A stretch of 64,000 nt of DNA, taken from the NCBI GenBank assembly GCA_040880125.1, contig JBBDJB010000018.1, forward strand, positions 1-64,000, in the 5' to 3' direction. Under the pieces are notes generated by a model. It did not search any database and was not told where the DNA came from. It saw only the letters and a program-made list of their open reading frames with translations. The stretch is from JBBDJB01 sp040880125 (GTDB lineage: Bacteria > Planctomycetota > Planctomycetia > Pirellulales > JBBDJB01). Shown one piece after another: positions 23,754-33,136 of this stretch. The stretch's first letter is position 1. Each line of letters opens with the position of its first letter. Made by a program: the position numbers and the translations under genes.

Positions 23754-24668
23754 TCAAAACCGAAACGACGCGCCCGTTCCAGCAAAGAAGTCGGTCGAAT
23801 CGTCGTTCAGGCCGATGCCGGCACGGAAGTCGAGCTGAAGATTGTAGTTGACCAGGTAGGTCAACCCACCATTGATGAAGTGTTGGTCGACATTTACCGC
23901 ACGCTGGGTGTCATAGAGGCCGAAGTACTCCCCATACATCCCCCAACAGTCGGAAAGCGGCACGCCCACCGCGACGGACTGGTGCCACACCACGGAGTCG
24001 TCTTCGCCCTCAGTCAGCGTGTCGAAGCCCGTCGAGCCCGCCAGCGACCAGTCGTTCGCCAACTCCCAACTGTAGAGGTAATTGACACCGAACTCGACCT
24101 CGTCGGTGGTGAAGGCATCGGCCCCAGTCGGCACAAACCATTGAAGGACGACGGCTTGCTCCGGCACCAGGCAGTGCCCTTGGGCCACGTCGAGCTTGGT
24201 GCCGACATATAGATCGTTAGCGCCATCGACCGTATCGGCTGCGCCGCCAAGCTGGGTTCGCTCCCATGTGTAATTCCAGCCGAGCCGCAATTCAGCACCG
24301 TCGGTGAGGCCGCGACGGTAGATGATTTCCGGTGCCGAATGTTCCCGTACGATCGCGCCGTCGCTTTCGCGGTCGTCGTAGAAGAAGGTGTAACCCATCT
24401 CGATCTGGTTTACGCCACGTCCCACGGTCGAACTGGCCTCGGTAAAGTCGGGCCTGTCGGTGACAAGAGGCTCATCCCAGGGACTGCCGTCATCGGCATA
24501 TTCGGAAAACTGAACCGGCTGCACCGCGCTGTCGGCAGCGTCGAGGTCCAGCGGCTGCCAAAGCGCCTGCTGTGCAGTCGCCGCCGGCGGTTGGTCGGCG
24601 AGGGCGAACTGACCGGCGCCGGCGCACAGGGCGCTGCCCAACAATATTGCGTGCATACGAGGGGACAT
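23754..24668 (-). CDS. Outer-membrane beta-barrel protein, phenol-MetA-degradation-type 'transporter'
   Basis: 304 residues with a signal peptide (MSPRMHAILLGSALCAGAG, ending ALAD). The segment LVTDRPDFTEASSTVGRG and the following NQIEMGYTFFYD, ELRLGWNYTW, VVLQWFVPTGA repeats of alternating strands match the MetA-pathway-of-phenol-degradation family (PF13557). These are putative outer-membrane channels. The last residue is phenylalanine (GASFRF), the usual barrel signal. The ATG follows GGAGG. It lies 184 bases upstream of the metal-binding lipoprotein on the same strand and has its own copy of the operator, so a role as the outer-membrane entry for the metal is a reasonable inference, not shown by the family itself. 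Confidence 0.75.
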   Translation of the reverse strand: MSPRMHAILLGSALCAGAGQFALADQPPAATAQQALWQPLDLDAADSAVQPVQFSEYADDGSPWDEPLVTDRPDFTEASSTVGRGVNQIEMGYTFFYDDRESDGAIVREHSAPEIIYRRGLTDGAELRLGWNYTWERTQLGGAADTVDGANDLYVGTKLDVAQGHCLVPEQAVVLQWFVPTGADAFTTDEVEFGVNYLYSWELANDWSLAGSTGFDTLTEGEDDSVVWHQSVAVGVPLSDCWGMYGEYFGLYDTQRAVNVDQHFINGGLTYLVNYNLQLDFRAGIGLNDDSTDFFAGTGASFRF

Positions 24669-25212
24669 TTCGCGACCTCCGCCTTGTCGAGCCGAACCGC
24701 AATAGGATGATGTAGTTACAACCGCGTCCTAATGTGTTTATCGGCCGGCGAAGGCTTTTGATGAATCAAAAAGTCTGCCGGCGAATTGCACTTACACCTG
24801 TGCCACCACTCGTGCACAGGGCGACCAATTCGATCCGCCAGGTCCGCCAAATCCCGAAATCCTGTGGGGCAATAGGGCACGTAGCTGCCGGTCCGGGTAG
24901 CTCGTTCGAATCGAAAACCGGCCGGCAGTATTGCCAGCGAGGGTCCTATCCGCGGCGACGGTTGCGCCGCCATTTCGGGGTGTGCGTGCCGAACAAAAAT
25001 AGGGCCCGTCGCCGGCTGCCTTGCGCCGATCTAATGCTCCGCATGACCACCTCCGCACAACGGGTTAGAGCGGCCATTGCCGCACCTTTCGGGAAGTTTG
25101 ACCCCTTTTGCGGCGACGGATACATTGGATTTACTCTAGCGCGGCGGTCCGAACCGGAGCGGGTCTTATCGGGACATCTTCACCAGGGTTGGCTTGTACG
25201 GTGAACGGCGCC
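24669..25212. other. 544-bp gap between channel gene and GNAT
   Basis: Holds the GGAGG of the channel gene and the palindrome at 24756-24771. Short open frames on both strands here lack ribosome sites and family signals, and I do not call them. Confidence 0.5.
24756..24771 (-). promoter_or_regulatory. Perfect 16-bp palindrome upstream of the channel gene
   Basis: TTTTGAT, GA, ATCAAAA: perfect 7-bp arms, 88 bases before the ATG of the outer-membrane channel. Nearly the same sequence lies at the metal ABC promoter (23605-23620). Likely operator of a shared metal-responsive repressor. No good promoter hexamers could be placed around this copy. Confidence 0.6.
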
Positions 25213-25773
25213 ATGGGTCTCACGTACTTCAAACGCTTCCGGATGGAGGCCGCCCTGCGCCTGGACGAGCAGTGGTCGGAGACGCTGCCCGAGGGGTATC
25301 GCTTTGTCGTCTGGGAACCCTCGCTGCTGAGCGTTCACGCCGAGACCAAGTTCTTGAGTTTTCGCTCCGAGTTGGACGCAAACGTCTTTCCGTGCCTTGG
25401 CGAGCTGTCCGGCTGTCTGCGCCTGATGACAGAGATCAGCCGCAAGCCGGGTTTTCTTCCGGAGGCCACCTGGCTGGTCGAGTATGACGGCGCCGGGCCA
25501 CACAAGCGCGAGTATTGCGGCACCATCCAGGGGATCCGCGACGAGGCCAGCTACGGCGGCATCCAGAACCTGGGCATCACGCCCCATCACCGCGGCCGGG
25601 GACTGGGTAGCGCGCTGATGCGTTGTGCATTGGCCGGCTTTCACCGTGCGGGGCTCTCGCGGGTTTATCTGGAAGTCACGGCCCAAAACGAGGGTGCGAT
25701 CCGTCTCTACAAGAGAATGGGATTCAAACGGGCACGCACCACTTACAAAGCCGTCGAGGTCGCCTACACTTAA
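25213..25773 (+). CDS. GNAT family N-acetyltransferase
   Basis: 186 residues from the ATG at 25213; a GTG at 25201 is in frame and equally without a clear ribosome site. GNAT motif A is LGITPHHRGRGLGSALMRCAL, and motif B is TAQNEGAIRLYKRMGFKRAR. The N-terminus (FKRFRMEAALRL) leads into a lobe that reads SCGTIQG-like strands. Similar planctomycete proteins sit near unrelated genes, so the substrate (small amine or protein N-terminus) is open. It precedes the M16 peptidase pair with a 129-base gap. Confidence 0.8.
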   Translation: MGLTYFKRFRMEAALRLDEQWSETLPEGYRFVVWEPSLLSVHAETKFLSFRSELDANVFPCLGELSGCLRLMTEISRKPGFLPEATWLVEYDGAGPHKREYCGTIQGIRDEASYGGIQNLGITPHHRGRGLGSALMRCALAGFHRAGLSRVYLEVTAQNEGAIRLYKRMGFKRARTTYKAVEVAYT

Positions 25774-25902
25774 CGTGCCGGCCGTGACTCGGTTTTTCCA
25801 TCCACGCCGGCCGGCGGCGATCTACGCTTTAGCGCATTCCCGCACCGGTTCGCTTCGCCCGGCATCCGCGGCCTGGAGCGACCCCTTGCGGAAGGAGTTG
25901 CA

Positions 25903-27147
25903 TTGACCAACACGATCCACACCCACACGCTCGACAACGGACTGGTCCTGGTGGCCGAGCCGATGATGTCGCTCGAGTCGGCGGCGTTTACGTTTCTGGT
26001 TCCCGCCGGCTGCTGCCACGATCCGGCGGATCGACTCGGGCTCGGCTCATTCACATGCGAAATGGCGCTGCGTGGTGCCGGCTCGCGCGACAGCCGGCGG
26101 TTCGTCGAGGATCTGGAAAACCTGGGCGTCGAGCATAACGAGTCCGTATCGGTCGAGCATGCCAGCTACAGCGGCGCCACGCTGGCCAGCAGCCTACCGG
26201 CGGCGATTTCGATCTTCGCGGATCTGCTCCGTCGGCCGCACCTGCCGCCCGAACAAATCGAAGCCGGGCGAATGGTCGTATTGCAAGAGGTGCGCGGCAT
26301 TGAGGACGAGCCCGCCCAGAAGGTCATGATCGAGCTGCGATCGCAAAGCTATCCCGACCCCTGGGGCCGCTCCAGCCACGGCACGCAGGACGCGCTGATG
26401 GCCATTACGATCGATGAGATTCGCAATCATTTTGCCCGGCTATATCGCCCGGGTGGAACGATGCTCGGCGTGGCCGGCCGCTTCGATTGGGAGCAGCTTA
26501 AGGATCACGTGGAATCTCTGTTCGGCGACTGGAAGCCGGTGGAAGTCGAACTGCCTCCTGAGGCCGTCCGCGCTCACAAGTACGCACACATCGAGTACCC
26601 GTCGAATCAGACGCAGATCGGCATTGCCTACCCCAGCATTCCGTACCGCGACCCCGACTATTTTCAAGCCTGGGGAGCCGTGGGGGTGTTGAGCGGCGGG
26701 ATGAGCTCGCGGCTGTTCACCGAAGTCCGCGAACGGCGCGGCTTGTGTTACAGCGTCTATGCCAGCCATCACACGCAGCGCGACCGCGCCCGGGTGATCT
26801 GCTACGCCGGCACGAGTACTGAGCGGGCCCAGGAGACGCTCGACGTAACGCTGGGCGAATTGAAGGCACTGGCCGACGGCGTACAGTCGCACGAGCTTGA
26901 CCGGCTAAAGGCCCGCATCAAGAGCGGCCTGATCATGCAGCAGGAGTCCAGCTCCTCGCGCAGCGCAGCGATCGCCCGCGACTGGTATCACCTGGGCCGC
27001 GTGCGGACGCTGGAGGAACTGGGTGCGCTGGTCGACGGCCTTTCCTGCGATTCGATCAATGGGTACCTTTCGCAGTCGCCGCCGTCGGACTTCACCGTGG
27101 TGACGCTGGGTCCACAGCCTTTGGAGGTTTCCGTTGGAGTTTCGTAA
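25903..27147 (+). CDS. M16 family peptidase-like protein, catalytically degenerate subunit
   Basis: 414 residues. The start is a TTG at 25903 behind AAGGAG. It has the M16B two-lobe fold (THTLDNGLVLVAEP N-terminus, GGMSSRLFTEVRERRGLCYSV in the second lobe). The zinc motif HxxEH is replaced: where the partner reads HFLEHM, this reads SFTCEM (about residues 49-54), so all three key residues are lost. It keeps the R/Y substrate-pocket motif RRGLCYSVYA in the C-lobe. Bacterial M16B enzymes work as heterodimers in which one subunit has the zinc site and the other supplies the R/Y pair. It overlaps the active partner gene by 14 bases. Confidence 0.88.
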   Translation: MTNTIHTHTLDNGLVLVAEPMMSLESAAFTFLVPAGCCHDPADRLGLGSFTCEMALRGAGSRDSRRFVEDLENLGVEHNESVSVEHASYSGATLASSLPAAISIFADLLRRPHLPPEQIEAGRMVVLQEVRGIEDEPAQKVMIELRSQSYPDPWGRSSHGTQDALMAITIDEIRNHFARLYRPGGTMLGVAGRFDWEQLKDHVESLFGDWKPVEVELPPEAVRAHKYAHIEYPSNQTQIGIAYPSIPYRDPDYFQAWGAVGVLSGGMSSRLFTEVRERRGLCYSVYASHHTQRDRARVICYAGTSTERAQETLDVTLGELKALADGVQSHELDRLKARIKSGLIMQQESSSSRSAAIARDWYHLGRVRTLEELGALVDGLSCDSINGYLSQSPPSDFTVVTLGPQPLEVSVGVS

Positions 27148-28378
27148 TCACACCCTGGACAACGGCCTGGAGATCATCGCCGAGTGCGACGACGAAGCGC
27201 ACACTACGGCGGTCGGATATTTTGTGAAGACCGGTTCGCGCGATGAGACCGACGAGATCGCCGGCGTGAGCCACTTCCTCGAGCACATGGTGTTCAAAGG
27301 CACTCCCTCGCGAAGCGCTGCGGACGTGAATCGTGAATTTGACGAGATGGGCGCCTACTACAACGCCTTCACCAGCGAGGAGAACACGGTCTACTACGCG
27401 GCCGTGCTGCCGGAGTTTCAAGGGCGCAGCATCGAACTGCTGGCCGACATTCTGCGGCCCAGCCTGCGCGAGGACGACTTCAACACCGAAAAGAACGTGA
27501 TCCTGGAAGAGATCCAGATGTATATGGATCAGCCGCCCTTCGGCGCCGACGACACCATCAAGGCACTGCACCTGCCGGGCCACCCGTTGGCCAGAAGCGT
27601 GTTGGGCACGGCTGAGACGATCACCGCACTTCGCCCGGAGGCAATGCGGACTTATTTCGAACGACAATACAGTCCGCGCAACATCGTGGTGGCGACGGCT
27701 GGCAGAGTGGATTTTCCCGCATTGGTCGATCAAGTAGCCGAGCGCTGCGGCCAGTGGGCACCGCGCGACGTTTCGCGGGAGACGTCTCGGGCAGCTTCTC
27801 ATTCGGCGTTCGAAGTGATCACCAACTCCAGCGCCGCTCAGCAATATTTCTTGCAGTTGGCCAATGGCCCGGCAGCCGACGATCCATTGAGTGAACGTTT
27901 CGCGGCCAAACTGCTGGCAACGGTCGTCGGCGACGACTCCGGCAGCCGCATGTATTGGGACCTGGTTGACACGGGTTTGGCCGAACACGCCAGCTTGAGC
28001 CATCACGAATACGACGGCACCGGCATGTACATGGTCTATGCGAGTTGCGATCCCTCGGGCGCCACTGATTTGGCACAACGCCTTTCCGATATTCTGCGTA
28101 CGGTGGATCGCGATGGCGTGACCGACGAAGAAGTGCGATTGGCGAAGTGCAAAATCAAGTCGCGCGTCGTGATTGGTAGCGAGCGACCGCGTAATCGGCT
28201 GTTCTACGTCGGCGGCAACTGGCTCAGCCGCCGCGAGTACCGTGCGTTGCGTGAAGACCTGCAGTCCCTCGACGCGATCACACGCGACCAGGTCAATGCC
28301 GTGCTCGAGCGCTTTCCGCTGAGCGAAAACACCTCGCTCACGGTCGGCCCGTTAGCAAGCGTCCCCCGGCCGTCGTAA
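27134..28378 (+). CDS. M16 family zinc peptidase, active subunit
   Basis: 414 residues. TTG start at 27134 with GGAGG six bases upstream, inside the end of the preceding gene. The zinc site is intact: H47-F-L-E50-H51, with the third ligand glutamate about 75 residues later in NVILEEIQMY. The N-lobe starts MEFRNHTLDNGLEIIAE. In the C-lobe the R/Y pocket region reads DSGSRMYWDLVDTGLAEHAS, lacking the RxxxGLxY form seen in its partner. It would degrade unfolded peptides, in the cytoplasm judging by the absence of a signal peptide. The two genes form an operon of complementary halves. Confidence 0.9.
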   Translation: MEFRNHTLDNGLEIIAECDDEAHTTAVGYFVKTGSRDETDEIAGVSHFLEHMVFKGTPSRSAADVNREFDEMGAYYNAFTSEENTVYYAAVLPEFQGRSIELLADILRPSLREDDFNTEKNVILEEIQMYMDQPPFGADDTIKALHLPGHPLARSVLGTAETITALRPEAMRTYFERQYSPRNIVVATAGRVDFPALVDQVAERCGQWAPRDVSRETSRAASHSAFEVITNSSAAQQYFLQLANGPAADDPLSERFAAKLLATVVGDDSGSRMYWDLVDTGLAEHASLSHHEYDGTGMYMVYASCDPSGATDLAQRLSDILRTVDRDGVTDEEVRLAKCKIKSRVVIGSERPRNRLFYVGGNWLSRREYRALREDLQSLDAITRDQVNAVLERFPLSENTSLTVGPLASVPRPS

Positions 28379-28450
28379 TCGAATTAGGCCCAGTAATCAC
28401 AGCGGGCTTACGCTCCCGGCGGCGAGAGCAGGGGAGGGTGCCATCAACCC

Positions 28451-28471
28451 CCCTCTCCGGTCGGAGAGAGG
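28451..28471. repeat. REP-like palindrome, family 5
   Basis: CCCTCTCC, GGTC, then GGAGAGAGG: imperfect inverted repeat after the M16 operon. Other copies at 42989-43020 and 45688-45710. Confidence 0.4.
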
Positions 28472-28653
28472 CGTTGGCTTGTTGTTTCCGTGCTGCTCCT
28501 CTAGGTTAGTTCCCTTTCCTAGATTTACCCCTACAAGCCACTTGGGCACGGCTTTTGCTGGTCAACAACAGTCAGCCCCAGTGTAAATGCAGCGCGAAAG
28601 TGAACGGAGCGGATCGCCATCCACAATGGGCGTTAACCTGCGAGGCAATTGCC

Positions 28654-29688
28654 GTGAGCTACTCCAGCCTTATCGCCGTCGCCCTGAGCATTATTGGGGC
28701 GAATTGCTGCGCAGTGCCGCTCGAAGCGAACGCCGCAGAGGCCCGTCGCTCGCCGGTGGCCGCCATCCGGATCTCAGAGCAGTGGCTAAGGTCGGAGATT
28801 GCCAAGCAAGTGGACCGATGGGGCGATGTCGACAAAGTGGTATTGGGAACGCCAGTGCGCGGCACCTCACGCACCAGCGGAGTGATCACGCTCGATGTGC
28901 TTCCCGGCGATGAGTCTGCCAGAATCCGAGTTTTCTTTGTGGGGCGCACGCTCATCAAGTCCCGCGGATATGAGCGACCGGTCGTCATCGATACGACCAG
29001 TTGGACGGATTTTCACTGCACCAGCGAGTTATACCTGGATGCGAAAGGGTTTCATTCAACGCCTGCGAGGATCGCAGCCCGTACGGGTTCAAACACCGAC
29101 CGTGTCATCTCCAACCGCAACGGGCTGCTCGACCGCGCCGTCCGCCGCGTCGCCTGGCGACGCGTCAATTCCACGCGCCCTCAAACTGAGGCAATTACGC
29201 TGCAGGACACTGCCAGCGAGGTGCGCAGTAGTTTCGACACCGTACTGCGCGACCGTCTTCGTACAATGAACCGCAGGATCGGGTTCTCGAACCTGATGTT
29301 GGAGACGGTGGCCGACGCCGGCTACGACAAACACCACGTCAGTTCGACGGAGGATGCCATCCTGATCTCTTTCGGCGGACAGCCGGGGGCTGCTCCAAAT
29401 CTCGCGAGTCTGCGGGGAGCCCCAGGAGTGCAGCTTTACATTCACGACTCTGCGCTCGGCAGCGCGGCGACGATTGCAATGCAAGCCATCGATGTGGTGG
29501 GGCGGGATGTCCTGATAGCGACTCCTTCCGAGCCCGCCCCTGGCGCGCCGGTCCGGCTCAACATTCTCTCGAGGTTGGCCGACCGCTGGACGCCCATTAA
29601 GGAACTGGAGCGCGAGGCAGGATGGACGATTCTACAGTTGAGAGAATCAACCGCTTCCGAGACGCGGTCGCGAGATATGAGCGACTGA
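28654..29688 (+). CDS. Exported protein of unknown function
   Basis: About 344 residues from a GTG at 28654, picked because it starts a plausible signal peptide (SYSSLIAVALSIIGANCCAV) behind GAGG; the frame is open from 28555. No family was recognised. The mature part is basic and strand-rich with DVLPGDESARIRVFFVGRT and a region ELYLDAKGFHSTPARI. It appears to contain two similar halves (NRNGLLDRAVRRVAWRRV and RLRTMNRRIGFSN). The C-terminus has LADRWTPIKELEREAG. No membrane helix beyond the signal. It is convergent with the M56 gene. Confidence 0.55.
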   Translation: MSYSSLIAVALSIIGANCCAVPLEANAAEARRSPVAAIRISEQWLRSEIAKQVDRWGDVDKVVLGTPVRGTSRTSGVITLDVLPGDESARIRVFFVGRTLIKSRGYERPVVIDTTSWTDFHCTSELYLDAKGFHSTPARIAARTGSNTDRVISNRNGLLDRAVRRVAWRRVNSTRPQTEAITLQDTASEVRSSFDTVLRDRLRTMNRRIGFSNLMLETVADAGYDKHHVSSTEDAILISFGGQPGAAPNLASLRGAPGVQLYIHDSALGSAATIAMQAIDVVGRDVLIATPSEPAPGAPVRLNILSRLADRWTPIKELEREAGWTILQLRESTASETRSRDMSD

Positions 29689-29759
29689 CGCCATGGCTGC
29701 AGCCGCAAACTGCAACGTCAACAGTGACCAGGTAGGGGGCGCCACGCGGGCGAACCTGA

Positions 29760-32700
29760 TCAATTCTCCCGCTCCGCTTCCGAGTCGGCATACTTCCGAT
29801 AGTTCAGCGGAAACTCCTCATAGGTCGGCGGCTTGGCCTGGATCTGGCCGACGTCGCGGACTTCGCCGGTGCGAAGCTCTAGATTCTCGAACGCCATACC
29901 GGCGAAGCGGGGGATGAGACGGCCGCGGATGTTGTCGTTGCCGCGGTGGATCTTCCCCGAGTAACGGTGCCCGGGGATCAGCTTGCCTACCGTGAAGCGT
30001 CCCTCGTCGTCCGTTTTCGCGCCCAGGTGTCGATCCGCTTCGATAGGGTCGCCCTGGACGGCGATCCTCGTACCGGAGAGCGGACGGCCACTTTCGTCGA
30101 CCACGCTTCCGGTTACGGTCGCCCACGGCTGCATGTGGACCGTGTACGGGGAATCGCCATCGCCGCTGGCCAGCAAGGTTCCGATCAATCCTCGCTCCTC
30201 CTGAAAGTACGTCAGCGACCGGATGCGGTCCGGATGGAGCCCCCTCAGCGGAAGCGTGTGGGCGTGGTAACGCGAGCCGTAGGGGGTCCAGGAAATGTCG
30301 TAGACGGGTTCGCCGCTGGCGTCGACGAAGTTCACGTGCCGCGGCCTGTCCTTCACCACGGTCGCCACGAGCTGGAGCGAATCCGCACCGGGCGCGGGGT
30401 TCACCAGCACGATGGCCTCGTATTCCGACTGCTCAATCCGCTCAAAGTCGCTGGTGGTCAGCGTATCCTCGGTGCCGTAAACCCAGCTCTGCTCCTCGGT
30501 CCAATTCGTCCGGCCGGGAGCGAAGAACTCCTTCGGGTGGACGTACGCGGGTCGATAGCCGGCGCCACGGGGCAAGTTCACCAGCACCGCGCCCGGCCCC
30601 GGCAGGACGAATCCCTGGTAGGCTCCGTCCGCAGTCCGCGCGGCCGGCGGGTTCGGCCAGTTTCGCTTTTCGACTTGGCCTCCCCAGGGGATGAGCGACT
30701 CGACGTGTGGGTTGGGCAGCAATTCGGTGTAAGTGACCTCCGCTTCGACCGGTCGCCCCTCCTCGTCGACCACGTTCATTCGGAAGGGAATGCCGCGCGG
30801 CGACTTGATGAGGATCTCGCGGGTTCCGCCGATCCACGCGCCCGTCTTTTGATACGCAGTGCCGGATGGAGCAATAGCCATGACGACCTCTCCCAGTGCA
30901 AGCTTGGGCGGCAGGCCGGTAATGGTGAAGTGGCCTTCTTCATCCGTGCGCCACGGATACAAGCGCGCGGGAACGCCGACGTGCGAATTCTGGACGGGCC
31001 CCACCCACATGCCCTCGATCGGCTCGCCCGAAGCGCGATCCACCACGCGGCCCCGGATGGTTCGGCCGGCTTCCAACTGAATCGTGAAATCGGCTCCATA
31101 GATGACGCCCTGCGGAGTTCCGTTTAAGCCTGGGTAGGTGGCGACGTCCGGGGCATCGTGCGTCATAACTGTGATGGTCGTCGTTTCGACACTGGGCTCG
31201 GACACCGTAAGTTCCGCAAGCCAGTCGCGACCGAGTCCCCGGAAGATGAATCGACCCTCAGCGTCAGTTTGCGTTTCTGTGATGAGCTCCGGGATCAGGC
31301 CCGGTTGACGGAGAGATCTCGCATAGTCTACTACGCCAAACAGGCCTTCGCGCGAAGTCACTTCGGCCAGATGTGCGGCGAGGTCGCGCCGCTCGGGAAT
31401 CATGATATTGGATAACCGCACGCTGGCCTCCGCCAGCGGTAGACCATCGGGCCCCAAAACTCGACCCCGGATCGGCACGCCGGTCTCCGACAGTTGCAGA
31501 TACAGATCGGCTCCCTTTACCGGATCCCAATGGGAACCGGAGGAGGAGTTGTTGCCCCAGCTCGTCATCCAGTCCGGGGCGAAGTCGTCGGCCGTGGCCA
31601 TCAGCAGACCCTGCCGCCGAGCAAGTTCGCCGTCGAGGGTCGTGTAGGTCATGTCCGGGGCGTGCAGCGCGAAGCGGCCGTCGGCGTCCGTCACATCGTG
31701 AACCGGGCCAAGCGATTCCAAAGGATTTAGCAGTACGGTACCGCCTTGGGACAAGCCGACGCTGCGAAAGCCGCTGTTCGGAACGAGATAAACGCGAGCG
31801 CCGCGGACCGGCTGCCCGTCCGGACCGGTGACTTGTCCACTGAAGGATCCGGCAGCACCTGGGTCCTCGCGATCCGTGGGCGACGGCTCCGGAGCCGGAG
31901 GGGCCGCCTCGACGACATCGTCCGGCGGAGCGGAGCCGGCGAGCTGCGTCACGGAGGTGATTATCCCGCCAGCGATGAAGAGTACCGCAACGGCCCACGC
32001 TGATTTGCGACTGGTTCGGGTCATCGTATTCCTCCGGGGATTGACCAAGCCGGCAATGCGACGTTCCAGTTCGCTCGGGCGGCCGATGATGCCGACTGCG
32101 GTGCCCATTGGCCGGACGTTCACCAGCAATTCGGCGACGTGCAATAAGGTGTTGCCATATTGAATCGCGTTGCGACTCGCCAGCACAACATTGTCGCAAA
32201 TGTCTTCCCGCGCCCGTTGAAGTTCGCGGTTTAGCGCATGCACCGACACGATCGGCCAGTACAACGCGCCGGCGATCGCTTGCAGCAGTACGATCCATTG
32301 GTCGCGGCGCTGCAGGTGGGCCAGCTCGTGCAATAAGACGTCCCACAGGACCTCGTCGCTGGCGACACGGACAAGCCGGTCCGGCAGGATGACCGCCGGC
32401 CGCCCAAAGCCGGCCGCCAGTGGCGCGACCGGCCGGCTCGACACGAGCAACAGCGGAAGCTTGGCGATCTCAAGCTGGGCCGTCACCTCTCGCCATCGTG
32501 CATTGAGGCGCACTTCCCTTGCCGGCCGCACCGACCGGCGAAGCCGCACAACAAGCGCACAGCTCCAGCCCAGACGCACCAACATGAGCAGGCTGCCCGC
32601 GAACCAGACGAACATTACCCCGCTGGCGAGCTCGCGAAGTGACGGCCGACTTGCCGCCTGATCGCCGGCAGGCACTGGTTTGGGGGAGGGGAGACTGGAT

Positions 32701-33125
32701 GGTTTGGACGCCTGCTCCAACTCCGGATTCACCCAGTCTTCCGCCTGGTCATCCGGCGGGGCGGCGTGCGAGGATGAGGCGGCCTCTGCGACGTGAGGCA
32801 AACCGGGCGTGTGTTGAGGTGGATGCACGGCCGGTTCGGCTTTGCCCCACTCTGGCGCCGAGGCAACGACGCTTCGCGGATCGCCGAAAAGGGGAATTGA
32901 AATCAAAACGACATCCGCGGCGGCGCATATCCAGGCGGCGGCGGGCAACGACAGGCAGCAAATGAGCGCGGAAAACGAAACGAGATGCCTCAGCGGCGCA
33001 TTGCCGGCTAACCGCCGCGAGATTAACCAGGCCGTGCTCGACACTAGCACCACCGCCAGAGTCACGACCAACACTAAGCCCAATACATGGTCGCCCGCAT
33101 CGACGCGGAGCAGAGTAGGCATCAT
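29760..33125 (-). CDS. BlaR1/MecR1-like M56 metallopeptidase with carboxypeptidase-regulatory-like repeats
   Basis: 1121 residues from the ATG at 33125 (AAAGGGTG upstream), 11 bases after the blaI stop. The N-terminal ~400 residues are an M56 sensor-peptidase: membrane helices at the start (VLGLVLVVTLAVVLVSSTAWLI, LVSFSALICCLSLPAAAW) and near 190-205. The zinc motif HELAH (in DVLLHELAHLQRRDQW) and downstream ED (REDICDNVVL) follow. A further helix is near 420 (SAWAVAVLFIAGGII). The remaining ~690 residues are several carboxypeptidase-regulatory-like/CNA-B-type beta domains (SGQVTGPDGQPVRGARVYLVP, RGRVLGPDGLPLAEASVRL, GSVVDESGRPLSGTRI). There is no penicillin-sensor domain, so the signal is not obviously a beta-lactam. 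Confidence 0.85.
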   Translation of the reverse strand: MMPTLLRVDAGDHVLGLVLVVTLAVVLVSSTAWLISRRLAGNAPLRHLVSFSALICCLSLPAAAWICAAADVVLISIPLFGDPRSVVASAPEWGKAEPAVHPPQHTPGLPHVAEAASSSHAAPPDDQAEDWVNPELEQASKPSSLPSPKPVPAGDQAASRPSLRELASGVMFVWFAGSLLMLVRLGWSCALVVRLRRSVRPAREVRLNARWREVTAQLEIAKLPLLLVSSRPVAPLAAGFGRPAVILPDRLVRVASDEVLWDVLLHELAHLQRRDQWIVLLQAIAGALYWPIVSVHALNRELQRAREDICDNVVLASRNAIQYGNTLLHVAELLVNVRPMGTAVGIIGRPSELERRIAGLVNPRRNTMTRTSRKSAWAVAVLFIAGGIITSVTQLAGSAPPDDVVEAAPPAPEPSPTDREDPGAAGSFSGQVTGPDGQPVRGARVYLVPNSGFRSVGLSQGGTVLLNPLESLGPVHDVTDADGRFALHAPDMTYTTLDGELARRQGLLMATADDFAPDWMTSWGNNSSSGSHWDPVKGADLYLQLSETGVPIRGRVLGPDGLPLAEASVRLSNIMIPERRDLAAHLAEVTSREGLFGVVDYARSLRQPGLIPELITETQTDAEGRFIFRGLGRDWLAELTVSEPSVETTTITVMTHDAPDVATYPGLNGTPQGVIYGADFTIQLEAGRTIRGRVVDRASGEPIEGMWVGPVQNSHVGVPARLYPWRTDEEGHFTITGLPPKLALGEVVMAIAPSGTAYQKTGAWIGGTREILIKSPRGIPFRMNVVDEEGRPVEAEVTYTELLPNPHVESLIPWGGQVEKRNWPNPPAARTADGAYQGFVLPGPGAVLVNLPRGAGYRPAYVHPKEFFAPGRTNWTEEQSWVYGTEDTLTTSDFERIEQSEYEAIVLVNPAPGADSLQLVATVVKDRPRHVNFVDASGEPVYDISWTPYGSRYHAHTLPLRGLHPDRIRSLTYFQEERGLIGTLLASGDGDSPYTVHMQPWATVTGSVVDESGRPLSGTRIAVQGDPIEADRHLGAKTDDEGRFTVGKLIPGHRYSGKIHRGNDNIRGRLIPRFAGMAFENLELRTGEVRDVGQIQAKPPTYEEFPLNYRKYADSEAEREN

Positions 33126-33136
33126 GAAACACCCTT

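Noticed and set aside
24716..24973. Small gene on the minus strand upstream of the channel gene
   Set aside because: It would run through the palindrome at 24756-24771, has no ribosome site and no recognisable sequence.
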